Shown here: positions 36,401 through 42,982 of the stretch, piece after piece
How positions within the stretch are numbered: the first letter of the stretch is position 1
How the letters are laid out: the number at the start of each line of letters is the position of its first letter
NCBI GenBank assembly: GCA_937136425.1
Contig: CAKZON010000030.1
Span: forward strand, 1 to 49,447
Reading direction: 5' to 3'
DNA: 49,447 bases
DNA from: an uncultured Crocinitomix sp.
Lineage (GTDB): Bacteria; Bacteroidota; Bacteroidia; Flavobacteriales_D; Crocinitomicaceae
Notes under the pieces: model-generated
Databases searched by the model: none
Told to the model about the DNA's origin: nothing
Seen by the model: only the letters and a program-made list of their open reading frames with translations
Translations under genes and position numbers: made by a program

Positions 36401-36670
36401 ATGAGTTTATTAGATTCAGTAATGAATTATTTAAGAGGGAAAGAAAAAGGAGAGAAAATAGCTGCACCAGAGGGTGTTTGTGCCATTTGTTGGGGACATT
36501 CAGAATATGACAATCAAGTGCGCGAAATTGTTAGAGATCATCAAATTGATGTAAATGCAGGTCGTGAAAATTACGCATTCATTCAAGATTTTGTTGTTAA
36601 GCATGTAGATGGAATTAAGCTAAAAAACACGCCAACTGGTGCTGTTTGTCCAGTTTGCAGTAAAAAATAA
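36401..36670 (+). CDS. Small CxxC-CxxC protein, probably zinc-binding
   Basis: 89 residues. Cys27/Cys30 (VCAICWG) and Cys83/Cys86 (VCPVCSKK) are a typical four-Cys zinc site joined by a helical, acidic middle. No DNA-binding or enzyme motif can be named. A strong terminator follows at once, so the gene ends its unit, just before the eCIS regulator. Confidence 0.75.
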   Translation: MSLLDSVMNYLRGKEKGEKIAAPEGVCAICWGHSEYDNQVREIVRDHQIDVNAGRENYAFIQDFVVKHVDGIKLKNTPTGAVCPVCSKK

Positions 36671-36678
36671 AAAAAAAT

Positions 36679-36710
36679 ACCGCCGTAACTAGTTTTACGG
36701 CGGTTCGTTT
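36679..36710 (+). terminator. Strong rho-independent terminator
   Basis: ACCGCCGTAA (36679-36688) pairs perfectly with TTACGGCGGT (36695-36704) around a six-base loop, with an A-run before it and a short T-rich tail after. It separates the small Cys protein from the eCIS regulator. Confidence 0.85.
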
Positions 36711-36840
36711 AGATAAGCATTCAAGCTTGTGCAGTTTCTTCTGTCTAAAGGTTTATTAAGTGTTAATATTTGGTTAGTGTATAGTTTAATGCCTTCTAGG
36801 TAGAATTGCGCACGTATTAACAACGTATCATTTCTAAAAG

Positions 36841-36866
36841 GTATTAATACGCTCTAATTTTAGAGC
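36841..36866. promoter_or_regulatory. Palindrome plus hairpin upstream of the eCIS regulator
   Basis: GTATTAATAC (36841-36850) is a perfect 10-bp palindrome. It is followed directly by GCTCTAA-TT-TTAGAGC (36851-36866), a perfect 7-bp inverted repeat with TTTT after it. Related CGTAT half-sites occur at about 36809-36827. This could be an autoregulatory site or an attenuator-like hairpin in the leader. Confidence 0.4.
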
Positions 36867-36948
36867 TTTTATAGCTACTATTGTTACCCTTCGTTTGTTT
36901 AAAAAATCCATTTTTAGATAAACAGGGATACCTAACCTAACTAACAGC

Positions 36949-37836
36949 TTGACAAACTTAAATGAGAATAGAACCATTTTGATTGGTTGTGATGAATTGT
37001 CGCATCTGTCTATTATGTTGAACGCATTGAGCCAGCCAACCTTTAATAATTATGCCGTGCTTACGTTTTCAAGACCGGATCAATTATTACGCTCAGTGGC
37101 GCCTAATAAAATTGCACTTGTCATTTTGGGATTTAAAGAGAATCAATTCGTTGTTAACGAGTTCTATTCAAGCTCGGCACATAAAAGTGTTTCCTTATTT
37201 TGTTTTACTCGAGAGAATAATATGTCGCTAAATTGGCCTGCTGGAACAAATGTGTTTACATATCCACTTTCCTTAGCGCTTAGTGAATCTTCGATTGCTA
37301 GTAGGCTTTCATCAGTTTTGTCTTTGATAAATAAACCTGCTGGTGGAAGCCTTCAATCTTTTGTTCCTGTCCAAAATGGAAGCGTAGGAGTGAGAGACTT
37401 AAGCCGTTATGCACTTGAGTTGGACCAAAAAAATGCGGTGTTAGATAAAATTAAAGCTCAAGTAGAAGCAATAGCTATTAATGCGTCTAAGCACGTTCGG
37501 TCAGATTTAAGGTCAATTTTAATGATGATTAAGCAGGCAAAATCTGATCAACGTTATTGGAATGAGTTTAAAGAGTATTTCAATCGTATGAATCCAGGTT
37601 TTTTTCAAACGCTTTCTCAAAAGCATCCCTCTTTAACCGCTAAAGATCTTAAGTACTGTTGTTACTTGCGCATGAATTTATCCAATAATGAAATCACCCG
37701 ACTAATGGGGATCAATCAAGAAAGTGTGCGCACGCATAAGTATCGCTTAAAAAAGAAAATGGCATTGAGCAAAGAAGAGAATCTAGAACATTATCTTATC
37801 CGAGTAAACTCTCGCCCAGGAAGAATAACAGCATGA
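36949..37836 (+). CDS. LuxR-type transcriptional regulator with degenerate receiver, likely eCIS regulator
   Basis: 295 residues from a TTG at 36949; an in-frame stop at 36919-36921 leaves no ATG upstream. Residues 8-125 have the strand pattern of a receiver domain, but the phospho-Asp position is Gly61 (ALVILGF) and the conserved Lys before Pro is Tyr (VFTYPLS), so phosphorylation is unlikely. A helical linker (150-215) leads to a LuxR/GerE-type helix-turn-helix (about 226-272: LTAKDLKYC, LSNNEITRLMGI, SVRTHKYRLKKK). It lies directly upstream of the eCIS operon in the same direction, 331 bases away, which makes it the best candidate to control the operon. How it senses a signal is unknown. 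Confidence 0.82.
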   Translation: MTNLNENRTILIGCDELSHLSIMLNALSQPTFNNYAVLTFSRPDQLLRSVAPNKIALVILGFKENQFVVNEFYSSSAHKSVSLFCFTRENNMSLNWPAGTNVFTYPLSLALSESSIASRLSSVLSLINKPAGGSLQSFVPVQNGSVGVRDLSRYALELDQKNAVLDKIKAQVEAIAINASKHVRSDLRSILMMIKQAKSDQRYWNEFKEYFNRMNPGFFQTLSQKHPSLTAKDLKYCCYLRMNLSNNEITRLMGINQESVRTHKYRLKKKMALSKEENLEHYLIRVNSRPGRITA

Positions 37837-38035
37837 ATAAATGTAGTGTTGGCTTAATTTTTTGATTGTTAGCTGTATGTCTTGTTTTACCTTAATTACA
37901 AATTTAGGTAATGTGTGCGCTTTTATAATTTATTCATTTCATTATTTCAAATTAGCTTTAATACAAAATTCATTGGTTTTATCTGATTAACCACAGCCTT
38001 AATGCGGTATTGTAAATTGAGTCATTAAGTCAGGA

Positions 38036-38085
38036 TTGTCTACGAATTGTCTACGCGAAAAAAAATACTGTGCACAAATCGTATA
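38036..38085 (+). promoter_or_regulatory. Candidate activator-binding cluster upstream of the eCIS promoter
   Basis: TTGTCTACG occurs twice as direct repeats (38036-38044 and 38047-38055), spaced 11 bases start to start, about one helical turn. After a poly-A stretch comes TGTGCACA (38069-38076), a perfect palindrome, overlapping ACAAATCGTATA (38074-38085). ACGAATTGTCTAC and GTGCACAAATCGT also form an imperfect inverted pair. The cluster ends ten bases before the -33 box, the usual place for an activator. Parts of it recur upstream of the effector candidate (12238-12254). Confidence 0.55.
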
Positions 38086-38095
38086 TGACCAATCC

Positions 38096-38126
38096 TTTGA
38101 AGCAAATCAATTCCTGTATAAGTTTG
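38096..38126 (+). promoter_or_regulatory. Bacteroidota promoter of the eCIS operon
   Basis: TTTG (38096-38099), a 19-base spacer and TAAGTTTG (38119-38126) match the Bacteroidota consensus TTTG-N19-TAnnTTTG at every fixed position. Transcription should start near 38133, leaving a leader of about 35 bases before the ATG at 38168. Confidence 0.8.
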
Positions 38127-38138
38127 TGAAAACGGCAG

Positions 38139-38150
38139 AAACAGCTGTTT
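38139..38150. promoter_or_regulatory. Perfect 12-bp palindrome in the eCIS leader
   Basis: AAACAGCTGTTT lies just past the expected transcription start, where a bound repressor would block the polymerase. It could equally be chance in AT-rich DNA. Confidence 0.3.
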
Positions 38151-38167
38151 AACAACCCAAAACATCA

Positions 38168-38743
38168 ATGTTAGATAAAGCATTACATTTTACAAGTACT
38201 GTGTTAAACCAGTTCCTTAAAGTAACATTCAGTTTGAATGAAAATAAGGTGGTTATAAATAACCTGATTTTACCAAACGGTGATATTCCAGAGGAGAATA
38301 AAAATAAAGTGGTGCTTTCTTTATTAAATATTGAGCAAGAAACAAATAAGCGATTTTATGGACGTAATCAACAATTAGATGATGGCTCATTTAAGAATGT
38401 TAACCCAACAGAAAGATTTAATCTAGACTTGTTGTTTTCATCAAACTTTCAAAATTATTCTGAAACACTAAAGTTTTTGGATGCAACAATCCAGTTTTTT
38501 CAAGCAAACAGTACTATGGACCGACAAAGGTATTCCAATTTGCCGGACGGAATAGATCGTTTAAACTTTGACATTGAAAAAATATCATATAACGAAATGC
38601 ATAGCTTGTGGAGTGCAATGGGGGCGAAATATCAGCCCTCTGTAATATATAAATTACGCCTAGTATCAATTCAGGCGGATGAAACTATTCAAACCATTCC
38701 ATCAGTTACAGGAACTAACAATAGTACATCACCAAATAAATGA
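38168..38743 (+). CDS. eCIS DUF4255 protein (Pvc16/Afp16-like tail terminator/cap)
   Basis: 191 residues. The DUF4255 (Pvc16 N-terminal) pattern is clear: MLDKALHFTSTVLNQFL at the start, and NLPDGIDRLNFDIEKISYNEMHSLWSAMG near 130-160 followed by YQPSVIYKLRLV. In PVC and AFP particles this protein forms the cap that ends tube and sheath at the top of the tail. As the first gene after the promoter it opens the eCIS operon, the order seen in Bacteroidota systems. The stop overlaps the next start (ATGA). Confidence 0.9.
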   Translation: MLDKALHFTSTVLNQFLKVTFSLNENKVVINNLILPNGDIPEENKNKVVLSLLNIEQETNKRFYGRNQQLDDGSFKNVNPTERFNLDLLFSSNFQNYSETLKFLDATIQFFQANSTMDRQRYSNLPDGIDRLNFDIEKISYNEMHSLWSAMGAKYQPSVIYKLRLVSIQADETIQTIPSVTGTNNSTSPNK

Positions 38744-39525
38744 ATACTTACTCAATAATAGCAGAACTTGAGTTGAAACATACTTATTTTACTTCGGGTA
38801 AATGTTCTGCAATTGCAATAACACCAACAAAGGAAACTTCTGAATTATTACAGAAATACAATTTTATGATTCGAAACATTGCTGGAAAATATGCCATTGT
38901 TGCAGAGAATAGAGGGAGCCTGTCTGAATATTTTGCATATATCAATCAAGTTTCTGGTTTAGATGCATTTACTTTTAATTTGGTGGTGGATCAACCTGAC
39001 TTTTTTATTTACACAGATATCTCTTCGAAACAATTAGGAACCTATAATTATACTACTTCAAGTCAAACTGGTGCAAATGTGTTGAGTCCTAATGTAGTTC
39101 CAGATAAGAATGTTTTCGGTACTGTTAAACTCAATTTCAATGATTTGATTAGTGATAAGAGTACAACATATCAAATTCAATTTCAAGCACGTGTTTCTGA
39201 ATGGATTTATTACATCATTAATCGCAGCGGTTTAGCGTTGAAAAAGTTAGCCATAAAAACAAGTGGAAACATAGCATTTGAAGGCCTTACAAATAATACT
39301 CTACCAAATGGAGAGTCGGCAATAACGTTTAAATCAACAGAACCAATAACTATGGCGGAAATAAGCAAAGTTAGGTATGATTTGGTAGAAGCAAGCCAGA
39401 ACAATGGTTTACCGAATGGTAAAATTATAATGAAAGGATTGCCTCAGGCTGGGCCCATAAATACAATAGTTAACACAGAAAATAATGAGGAGCAATTTAC
39501 CTCCTTACTATACTTATACATATAA
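38740..39525 (+). CDS. Unknown protein encoded inside the eCIS operon
   Basis: 261 residues, no signal peptide or membrane helix, mostly beta-structure with polar loops (NYTTSSQTGANVL). I cannot place it in a named Pvc family. Its start overlaps the DUF4255 stop by four bases, and the sheath gene follows 18 bases later, so it is co-translated with structural genes. This makes a particle component (cap, collar or sheath-associated) likelier than an enzyme. Segment 105-150 (VVPDKNVFGTVKLNFNDL) suggests a compact beta domain. Function not established. Confidence 0.8.
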   Translation: MNTYSIIAELELKHTYFTSGKCSAIAITPTKETSELLQKYNFMIRNIAGKYAIVAENRGSLSEYFAYINQVSGLDAFTFNLVVDQPDFFIYTDISSKQLGTYNYTTSSQTGANVLSPNVVPDKNVFGTVKLNFNDLISDKSTTYQIQFQARVSEWIYYIINRSGLALKKLAIKTSGNIAFEGLTNNTLPNGESAITFKSTEPITMAEISKVRYDLVEASQNNGLPNGKIIMKGLPQAGPINTIVNTENNEEQFTSLLYLYI

Positions 39526-39543
39526 TAATTTAATATAAAGTCT

Positions 39544-41118
39544 ATGATTGAATCAAACATCAAATCTCCAGGTGTCTATATTAACGAAGTAAACGGATTT
39601 CCAAACTCAGTAGTACCAGTTGCTACTGCGGTTCCAGCGTTTATCGGATATACACCCCAGGCATCATACGAAGGGAAATCGTATACCAATGTGCCGCAAA
39701 AAATTACTTCTTTTGCGGAGTTTAATGCTATTTATTGTTACCCAGATCCGCCTGCACCTGCAAGCCCTGCAAAACAATATGCGCCATCTTATTATTTGGT
39801 AAAAGAAAAAAGTCAACCCGAAAAAGGAGATTATATGCTCATTGAAGGTGATTTTTATTCTATCGTACCAGATCCAAACACAATTTACTATTTGTACAAC
39901 AGTATTAAATTGTTTTTTGAAAATGGAGGAGGTGACGCTTATATCGTTTCTGTTGGAACCTATGGGGCTCCTTCTGGCAAACCAATGGAACCTGGTGCGC
40001 AAATTATAAATCCAAACGTTTCTTTGGCTGATTTGCAAGGAGGTTTGGCATTGCTGAAAAATGAAATGGAGCCAACCATGTACATTTGTCCAGAGGCCAC
40101 ATTATTAGATGTAGCAAATAATTCAACACTAATGCAGGGCATGTTATTGCAAAATGAAGACATGCAAACTGCGGTGAGTATCTTTGATATTATTGGAGGG
40201 CGTAATCCAGATCCAATCATGTATATGGATGATATTACGACATTCAGAAATGGGACTGGTACCAATGGTTTAAAATACGGAACTGCTTATTATCCGTTCA
40301 TTGGTACAACCATCATGCAAAATGAGGATGTTGATTATACAAACCTGTTTGGTGGTGATATAAAGCAATTAGAGCCATTATTGAATCCTCCTGCAAACCC
40401 TAATGCAAGTGCTAAAACTATTATGGACGGAATCTCTTCTGGTTCTGATTTAACGGTGCAACAAAATAATAATGCGTTAATCAACGCAAGCCCAGTTTAT
40501 GGGTTGATTATCAAACATATTTTAACAGATGCCAATGTACTTCCTCCAAGCAGTGGAATGGCAGGAGTTATTACAACTACGGACAATAATGAAGGAGTGT
40601 GGAAAGCACCTGCAAATACAACTATTGTAGGTTCAGTAAGTTTACCAATCCGATTGTCTGAAGCGCAGCAAGGCGGGCTAAATATGGATGCAGTTTCAGG
40701 TAAATCAATAAATGCAATTCGCTTTTTTAACGGATTAGGAATTTTGGTTTGGGGAGCTAGAACTTTAGATGGGAACAGTTTGGATTGGAAGTATTTACCT
40801 GTTCGCCGTACCATGACATTTTTGGAGCAGTCTTGTAAATTGGCAGCACAAGCTTATGTTTTTGAACCGAATGATAAAAACACATGGGAAGCTGTAAAAG
40901 CTATGATTGGTAGTTTTTTAACAACCATTTGGAAAGAAGGAGGTTTGCAGGGAGCATCTGCAGCTGATGCTTTTTCAGTTGAATGTGGTTTAGGAACAAC
41001 AATGACTTCTGAGGATTTGGCAAACGGATTCATGAAAGTCTCAATTAAAGTAGCGGTAGTTCGTCCTGCGGAATTCATCATCTTGACATTCCAGCAGCAA
41101 ATGGCAAAATCAAGCTAA
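39544..41118 (+). CDS. eCIS contractile sheath protein (Pvc2/Afp2-like)
   Basis: 524 residues. The start (SPGVYINEVNGFPNSVVPVATAVPAFIGYTP) is the classic eCIS/phage sheath N-terminus, and the C-terminal quarter (about 390-520: FFNGLGILVWGARTL, DWKYLPVRRTMTFLEQS, FEPND, VRPAEFIILTFQQ) is the conserved sheath core that interlocks neighbouring subunits. The middle (about 60-330) holds the outward-facing insertion domains. Contraction of this sheath drives the tube through the target membrane. Only one sheath gene lies here, whereas PVC and AFP loci carry three. An 84-base gap separates it from the first tube gene. Confidence 0.96.
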   Translation: MIESNIKSPGVYINEVNGFPNSVVPVATAVPAFIGYTPQASYEGKSYTNVPQKITSFAEFNAIYCYPDPPAPASPAKQYAPSYYLVKEKSQPEKGDYMLIEGDFYSIVPDPNTIYYLYNSIKLFFENGGGDAYIVSVGTYGAPSGKPMEPGAQIINPNVSLADLQGGLALLKNEMEPTMYICPEATLLDVANNSTLMQGMLLQNEDMQTAVSIFDIIGGRNPDPIMYMDDITTFRNGTGTNGLKYGTAYYPFIGTTIMQNEDVDYTNLFGGDIKQLEPLLNPPANPNASAKTIMDGISSGSDLTVQQNNNALINASPVYGLIIKHILTDANVLPPSSGMAGVITTTDNNEGVWKAPANTTIVGSVSLPIRLSEAQQGGLNMDAVSGKSINAIRFFNGLGILVWGARTLDGNSLDWKYLPVRRTMTFLEQSCKLAAQAYVFEPNDKNTWEAVKAMIGSFLTTIWKEGGLQGASAADAFSVECGLGTTMTSEDLANGFMKVSIKVAVVRPAEFIILTFQQQMAKSS

Positions 41119-41202
41119 ATAAAACAAACAAATATTAGGTTCATTACTGCACTATCAGTGGTGAATAGATAAAAATTTTATAAAAAACTAAAAACTTATA
41201 TT

Positions 41203-41667
41203 ATGGCTGATGACGGAAGCAAACAGAATTCTACATGGCCCATGCCCAAATTCAGATTTGAGGTGGACTTAGGAACCGAATTGAAAGGAGTGGCTTTTCA
41301 AGAGGTGTCAGGAATGGACGTTGAAAATCAAATTATAGAATACAGAAAAAGTAACAGTAAGTTATTTTCTACAGAGAAAATGCCAGGTATTGTGAAGTAT
41401 GGAAATGTAACTATGAAAAGAGGTGTATTCGTAAATGACAACACTTTTTGGGATTGGCATGCTGAAATTTCAATGAATACAATTAAAAGACGAACCGTAA
41501 TCATCAAGTTATTAGATGAAAACGGAGATGTTACAATGCAATGGACATTAGACAATGCATGGCCAACTAAAATAACCAGTACAGATTTAAAATCTGACGG
41601 TAATGAGGTTGCTGTTGATACTTTAGAAATTGCACATGAGCAACTAACAATTAAAAATGGCAAGTAA
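41203..41667 (+). CDS. eCIS inner tube protein 1 (Pvc1/Pvc5-like, gp19 family)
   Basis: 154 residues of the phage T4 gp19-like tail tube family: WPMPKFRFEVDLG, FQEVSGMDVENQIIEYR, MPGIVKYGNVTMKRGVF, then TLDNAWPTKITSTDLKSDGNEVAVDTLEIAHE. These subunits stack as hexamers into the hollow tube inside the sheath, which carries cargo. Its end overlaps the second tube gene by 11 bases. Confidence 0.95.
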   Translation: MADDGSKQNSTWPMPKFRFEVDLGTELKGVAFQEVSGMDVENQIIEYRKSNSKLFSTEKMPGIVKYGNVTMKRGVFVNDNTFWDWHAEISMNTIKRRTVIIKLLDENGDVTMQWTLDNAWPTKITSTDLKSDGNEVAVDTLEIAHEQLTIKNGK

Positions 41668-42124
41668 TTACCCGGTAGGGTTTTACTTTAAGCTTTCCTT
41701 TAAAGGGGCAGATGCAGCGTTTAACGAAGCATCTGGCCTTTCTAAAGAACTCAGTGTTGAAGAGGTTGTAAGTGGTGGTGAAAACCGATTTAAATACAAG
41801 CTACCAACAGTTGTAACGGGGCAAAACCTAGTTTTGAAAAGGGCTTTAATACCTGAAGGGTCAGAGCTTTTAGATTGGTGCGCTTCAACAATGGATGATG
41901 GGTTAGTAGCGCCAATTGTGCCGAATGATGTATCTCTCAGTTTGTTAGATGAAGATGGAAACGTAAGTAAAATGTGGACATTTTTTAACGCTTATCCTGT
42001 TAAATACAGTGTTTCAGATCTTAAAGCGCAAGAAAGTGAAATCGTAATGGAAACATTAGAGTTAGCTTATACCTATTTCGAAATTTCGGACGATACATCT
42101 GTTTCAAACTTATTTGATTCATAA
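41657..42124 (+). CDS. eCIS inner tube protein 2 (gp19 family, tube initiator-like)
   Basis: 155 residues, same fold as the previous protein but clearly diverged: YPVGFYFKLSFKGADAAFNEASGLSKELSVEEV, LKRALIPEGSELLDWC, FFNAYPVKYSVSDLKAQESEIVMETLELAYTYFE. In PVC-type particles a second tube paralogue forms the first tube layer next to the baseplate spike. I infer that role here from the gene order. It starts inside the first tube gene (11-base overlap). Confidence 0.93.
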   Translation: MASNYPVGFYFKLSFKGADAAFNEASGLSKELSVEEVVSGGENRFKYKLPTVVTGQNLVLKRALIPEGSELLDWCASTMDDGLVAPIVPNDVSLSLLDEDGNVSKMWTFFNAYPVKYSVSDLKAQESEIVMETLELAYTYFEISDDTSVSNLFDS

Positions 42125-42127
42125 AAT

Positions 42128-42298
42128 ATGCCAGTAGAAATTAGAGAAATTGTGATTAAAACGGTGATCCATACAAAGGATGCTGTTGCAAATACAGATA
42201 GAGATGAGGCCGAAACAGAGGCATTAAAGCAAGAACTGTTAGAAGCTTGTAAAAGAATGATTAATCAGAACGTAAAACGCGTTGCATATAAAAGATAA
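42128..42298 (+). CDS. DUF5908 small eCIS protein
   Basis: 56 residues starting three bases after the second tube gene. It opens MPVEIREIVIKTVI, the DUF5908 hallmark. A charged acidic linker and a helical C-terminus (KQELLEACKRMINQNVKRVA) follow. Such short proteins sit between tube and LysM genes in many Bacteroidota and other eCIS loci (Pvc6-like position). Role unknown, perhaps a baseplate/tube junction or assembly factor. Confidence 0.85.
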   Translation: MPVEIREIVIKTVIHTKDAVANTDRDEAETEALKQELLEACKRMINQNVKRVAYKR

Positions 42299-42307
42299 CT
42301 AGAAAAG

Positions 42308-42982
42308 ATGGGAGCAGGACTGCAATTGTTGCGAATTATGGCTTATGAGGATGAGGAGTTTCAAAACGCCTTTAAAGGAAAGCCATATACGGTAATGATT
42401 AACCCTGAATCGTTAAAATGGGATCGCAGTGTTGAGTACAATACTAAGCAATCGCCAGATTCTAGTTCGGCTTCTCAAAAATATCGAAGTACACCAAGTG
42501 AAAAACTATCATTTGATATTGTTATTGACTGTACGGGAATTGTTGATGCGAAAAGGGTTGATTTAACCGCCGAGATTAATTTGCTCGAAAAAACGGTTTA
42601 TACCTATAATGGTAAAATTCACCGCCCAAATTTTGTGAAAGTGCAATGGGGTAAAAACTTGGTGTTTAAAGGGGTTTTAACAACGTTCGATACTTCTTAC
42701 AGTCTCTTTAAACCTGACGGCAGCCCGCTAAGAGCTAAAGTGTCTCTTGCTTTTACTGAATACATTTCGCCATCAACGGTGAAAAAGGAAGATAAAAAAG
42801 AGTCGCCTGATGTGACGCATTTAGTAAATGTAGTTGAAGGGGATACATTGCCTGGTTTGTGTCAAAAAATATGGAATGATAACTCTTATTTCGTGCAAGT
42901 GGCTCAGTATAACGGACTCAATAAATTTAGAAATCTAAAAGGAGTGAAAAATTTGCTTTTTCCTCCAATAATAAATGAATAA
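42308..42982 (+). CDS. eCIS LysM tube/baseplate adaptor (Pvc7-like)
   Basis: 224 residues. The N-terminal part (about 5-160) is a tube-related beta domain: FKGKPYTVMINPESLKWDRSVEYN, EKLSFDIVIDCTGIVDA, VQWGKNLVFKGVLTTFDTSYSLF and LRAKVSLAFTEYI. A LysM domain (about 173-224: LVNVVEGDTLPGLCQKIW, VAQYNGLNKFRNLKGVKNLLFPP) closes it. In PVC/AFP and phage baseplates such a protein connects spike, tube and wedges. The stop overlaps the spike gene's ATG by one base. Confidence 0.92.
   Translation: MGAGLQLLRIMAYEDEEFQNAFKGKPYTVMINPESLKWDRSVEYNTKQSPDSSSASQKYRSTPSEKLSFDIVIDCTGIVDAKRVDLTAEINLLEKTVYTYNGKIHRPNFVKVQWGKNLVFKGVLTTFDTSYSLFKPDGSPLRAKVSLAFTEYISPSTVKKEDKKESPDVTHLVNVVEGDTLPGLCQKIWNDNSYFVQVAQYNGLNKFRNLKGVKNLLFPPIINE

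Larger units (their letters stand above)
37837..38167 (+). other. eCIS control region, no gene seen
   Basis: This 331-base gap between the LuxR-type gene and the eCIS operon is AT-rich with no small gene that I can support. Its right half contains the repeat cluster, the exact promoter and a 12-bp palindrome described separately. The left half shows no clear terminator. Confidence 0.6.

Noticed and set aside
39676..39686. AAATCGTATAC inside the sheath gene, matching the core of the shared operator
   Set aside because: It is coding sequence (Lys-Ser-Tyr-Thr), has no TTGTCTACG next to it and no start codon downstream; kept as a caution on motif specificity.
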